A DNA stretch of 64,000 bases from Comamonas testosteroni ATCC 11996 (GTDB taxonomy: Bacteria > Pseudomonadota > Gammaproteobacteria > Burkholderiales > Burkholderiaceae_C). The stretch is from assembly GCF_000241525.1 (NCBI RefSeq), contig NZ_AHIL01000002.1, positions 372,001-436,000 of the forward strand. Reading direction: 5' to 3'. A program made the translations under genes and the position numbers. A model generated the notes under the pieces. That model saw only the letters and a list, made by a program, of their open reading frames with translations. It made no database searches and was not told the origin of the DNA. Of this stretch, positions 61,837 to 64,000 are shown piece after piece. The first letter of the stretch is position 1, and the number at the start of each line of letters is the position of its first letter.

Positions 61837-62448
61837 GTGCAATCAGCAAGCAACGAGTGGTTTGACGAGGCGTATTACCAGCGCTTTTACTTTGACAAGA
61901 AGACCAGCGTGATCGATCCCGAGCACGCGCGGCGGCTGGGTGCGTTCGTCTGCTCGTATCTTGCGTATCTGCGCGTGCCCGTGCAGCGGGTGCTTGATGT
62001 GGGCTGCGGCATAGGCCTGTGGCGCGAGGCGGTGCAGAGGCATTTCCCGGGCGTTCAGTATCAGGGCGTCGAGTTCAGCCCCTATCTGTGCGAGCGCTAT
62101 GGTTGGGAGCAGGGCTCGGTGGTGGATTGGCAGCCCAACGATGGCCAGCCTTTCGATCTGGTGATTTGCCAGGGCGTGCTGCCCTATCTGAGCCCGGCCG
62201 ATCTGAAAAAGGCGCTGGCCAATCTGGGCCGGCTGTCGCGCGGCGCTCTCTACATAGAGGCGGTGGCACGCGAGGATTACGAGCGCGACATCATTGACGA
62301 AGATCTGACCGACCCGCGCCTGTATCGTCACCGCGCCGAGCTGTACCGCCGCGGCCTGCAGCCTTACTTCAAGGAGCTGGGCGGCGGCGTATGGCTGAGC
62401 CGTCGGGCGGATATGCCGCTGTTCGAACTGGAGTGCGTTGGGGGCTGA
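61837..62448 (+). CDS. Class I SAM-dependent methyltransferase
   Basis: 203-aa methyltransferase. Motif I is VLDVGCGIGLW (about residues 52-62), followed by YQGVEFSPYL and the motif IV region FDLVICQGVLPYLSPADL. The substrate is unknown. GTG at 61837 is preceded by AAGGAGG at a good distance. It is compact, with few extra elements, so a small-molecule substrate is plausible. Confidence 0.88.
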   Translation: MQSASNEWFDEAYYQRFYFDKKTSVIDPEHARRLGAFVCSYLAYLRVPVQRVLDVGCGIGLWREAVQRHFPGVQYQGVEFSPYLCERYGWEQGSVVDWQPNDGQPFDLVICQGVLPYLSPADLKKALANLGRLSRGALYIEAVAREDYERDIIDEDLTDPRLYRHRAELYRRGLQPYFKELGGGVWLSRRADMPLFELECVGG

Positions 62449-62520
62449 AACCTCTTGTTCTTGGTGATTTCGGGGCCTGCACCTATATTGCGGGGCTTGC
62501 GAACTCACAAGGATATGCAG

Positions 62521-63303
62521 ATGCCTCATTGCTGGATCAAACGCTGCGGAGTCTGGACCGTTGCCATGGCTGGCGCAGCCCTGCTGCTGGCCTGCTCGGA
62601 CTCCAAGACCGAGGGCGCCGCACCCCCGGCACAGGCCCCGGCCGCTGCGCCGGCCCCCGCGCCTGCACAGCCTGCCACCCAGGCCCAGCGTGTGATTGAC
62701 CAGTTGTTCAGCACCGAAACCATAGGCATGAATCTGGCCTATGTGGAAAAGATTGCCGGCCCGGCCATGCGCTCGGAATTCCACCGCCACCAGTTCCGCA
62801 CCGACGGCTGCGACATCACCCTGGTCAGCGACGAAGCCGACAAGGTGATCGAGTCTGTCGAGATCGATATCGCACCCAGCTGCAATCTCTCGCTCAAGAG
62901 CGTGCTCAATGTGTCCGAGGGTCAGCCCGATATAAAGCTCGGCGATCTGACCTTTGGCGGCTTCGAGCCTTTGCTGGACAGCCGTTACTACGCCGACTGC
63001 CTGACGCTGTGCGGCAATGCCGCCGACCCCGTGGTCTATCTGGAGGCCAAGGGTTCACGTCTGACCAACTTCATCAATTACTCGGTGCAGGCCCCCATGG
63101 TGGACGGCAAGGTGCTGGATGCGACGGCCGCCTGGCGCGATGCCATGGTCAAGGCAGAGTCCGAGGACTATGTGCTGGACACGCGCTTCAACTGCGAGCC
63201 GGATCGCTTCAGGAACGTGATTTCCGCCGGACTCAGGAATGCCAGGCCCACGGTGTTCAGCTTCGGCCGTGGTCCGACCTTCGAGCAGGGGGGCTGTGAG
63301 TAA
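62521..63303 (+). CDS. Putative lipoprotein of unknown function
   Basis: 260-aa protein. The N-terminal hydrophobic stretch ends in a lipobox-like LLLACS (Cys about residue 25), followed by an Ala/Pro linker (APAAAPAPAPAQP) and a soluble domain of about 200 residues with several Cys. No family is recognised. ATG at 62521 has AAGGA eight bases upstream; ATG at 62515 is an alternative. Confidence 0.75.
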   Translation: MPHCWIKRCGVWTVAMAGAALLLACSDSKTEGAAPPAQAPAAAPAPAPAQPATQAQRVIDQLFSTETIGMNLAYVEKIAGPAMRSEFHRHQFRTDGCDITLVSDEADKVIESVEIDIAPSCNLSLKSVLNVSEGQPDIKLGDLTFGGFEPLLDSRYYADCLTLCGNAADPVVYLEAKGSRLTNFINYSVQAPMVDGKVLDATAAWRDAMVKAESEDYVLDTRFNCEPDRFRNVISAGLRNARPTVFSFGRGPTFEQGGCE

Positions 63304-63375
63304 ACGGCGCTCCTGCAGCATCAGCACTGGATTTGGCAAAGGCGGGACAATCCGGGCATCTGTCTGAACCTGCTG

Positions 63376-64000
63376 GTGTCCGTCTTGCCCGCTTCCACGC
63401 CTTTGTCCCCTGCCGCTCTGACTCCGCAGAAAGCCCTTGCCTCCACGCTGCCCCCGCATGCCGTCTCGCGCTTGCGCCAGGCGCGGCTGGCGCGCAGTAC
63501 GCGTCCGTTTCTAGCGCGTGGCGGCCCCAAGGGTGAACGCTGCGAGGGCTGCCGTTTGCGCCCCTCGCACTGCATGTGCGCGCTGCGCCCCGAGCTGGCC
63601 ACGCGCGCAGCCTTCTGCCTGCTGATGCATGATGCCGAGCCGCTCAAACCCAGCAACACGGGCTGGCTGATTGCCGATGTGGTGAAGGACACCTATGCCT
63701 TTGGCTGGTCGCGCACCGAGGTGGATCCGCAGCTGCAGGCCTTGCTGGCCGATCCGCAATGGCAGCCCTATGTGGTGTTTCCCGGCGAATATGCCGAGCC
63801 TGCCGAGCCTGCCGAGCCTGCCGAGCGTGTGGTGGAGACGCTGGACGGCGGCGACAGCCGCGCGCTGCAGCCCGGCAGGCGCCCGCTGTTCATACTGCTG
63901 GACGCGACCTGGTCCGAGGCGCGCAAAATGTTTCGCAAAAGCCCGTATCTCGATGGCTTTCCCGTGCTCAGTCTGCACCCGGATCTGATCTCTCGCTATC
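63376..64000 (+). CDS. DTW domain protein, TapT-like tRNA-uridine aminocarboxypropyltransferase (3' truncated by window)
   Basis: 208 codons visible. The Cys-rich start of the DTW domain, RCEGCRLRPSHCMC, is near residue 57, and the namesake DATWSEARKM is near residue 180. DTW proteins add the acp group of SAM to uridine; bacterial TapT (YfiP) makes acp3U47 in tRNA. A short EPAEPAEPAE stretch encoded by 9-base tandem repeats lies near residue 141. The GTG start is uncertain: the frame is open further upstream and no good ribosome binding site is seen. The last residues run past the window. Confidence 0.85.
   Translation, partial: MSVLPASTPLSPAALTPQKALASTLPPHAVSRLRQARLARSTRPFLARGGPKGERCEGCRLRPSHCMCALRPELATRAAFCLLMHDAEPLKPSNTGWLIADVVKDTYAFGWSRTEVDPQLQALLADPQWQPYVVFPGEYAEPAEPAEPAERVVETLDGGDSRALQPGRRPLFILLDATWSEARKMFRKSPYLDGFPVLSLHPDLISRY

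Overview
The window is a high-GC, gene-dense stretch of a betaproteobacterial chromosome. Gene content, the many Bug-type (TctC) solute receptors and the intergenic palindromes all point to Comamonadaceae, most likely Comamonas (C. testosteroni-like). That assignment is recognition from family knowledge, not a database search. No rRNA, tRNA, CRISPR array, complete insertion sequence or prophage was seen.

Layout. 1-1.9 kb: end of kdsC, then lptC and a short-chain dehydrogenase. 1.9-3.1 kb: two glycine-rich RRM RNA-binding proteins. 3.2-6.2 kb: a yybP-ykoY (Mn2+) riboswitch ahead of a TMEM165/GDT1 exporter, then a SAM-II riboswitch with a terminator ahead of metX-metW. 6.4-11.3 kb: chemoreceptor, M20 peptidase, alpha/beta hydrolase, a degenerate SRAP protein. 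11.3-18.3 kb: envelope and ribosome maintenance (rsmE, amgK, lptD, surA, rsmA). 18.3-26.5 kb: omega-aminotransferase, DUF2061 protein with a Fur-like box, GNAT, NUDIX, EamA permease, LysR with divergent Bug receptor, gamma-glutamyltransferase. 26.6-28.4 kb: an ECF41 sigma factor and an AhpD-like target, each with the same promoter. 28.4-35.1 kb: Bug receptor, tcuB-tcuA, GntP permease, LysR. 35.1-43.8 kb: mnmA, a leucine-rich protein, a two-component pair, TerC, a barstar / exported RNase pair, putP. 44-52.3 kb: PBP1a, glutathione peroxidase, LysR with pirin and two isochorismatases, HxlR with divergent oxidoreductase. 52.3-56.8 kb: accessory island. 56.8-64 kb: a second histidine kinase with an unknown partner, flavin reductase, VOC protein, ankyrin-like exported protein, small zinc-ribbon protein, methyltransferase, lipoprotein and the start of a DTW-domain protein.

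The accessory island is the strangest part. Three copies of one long intergenic repeat bracket a NERD nuclease-UvrD helicase whose C-terminus stops early. It is followed by two strikingly A/T-rich, translationally coupled genes: a single-span membrane protein with a soluble domain and a stand-alone GT51 peptidoglycan glycosyltransferase. Composition, repeat bracketing and a helicase of a type used in phage defence make it the best candidate here for an undescribed system. No defence function is shown by the sequence.

Regulation is unusually readable: two riboswitches (Mn2+, SAM), two matching ECF41 promoters, a Fur-like box, several intrinsic terminators, and LysR or HxlR genes divergent from their likely targets.
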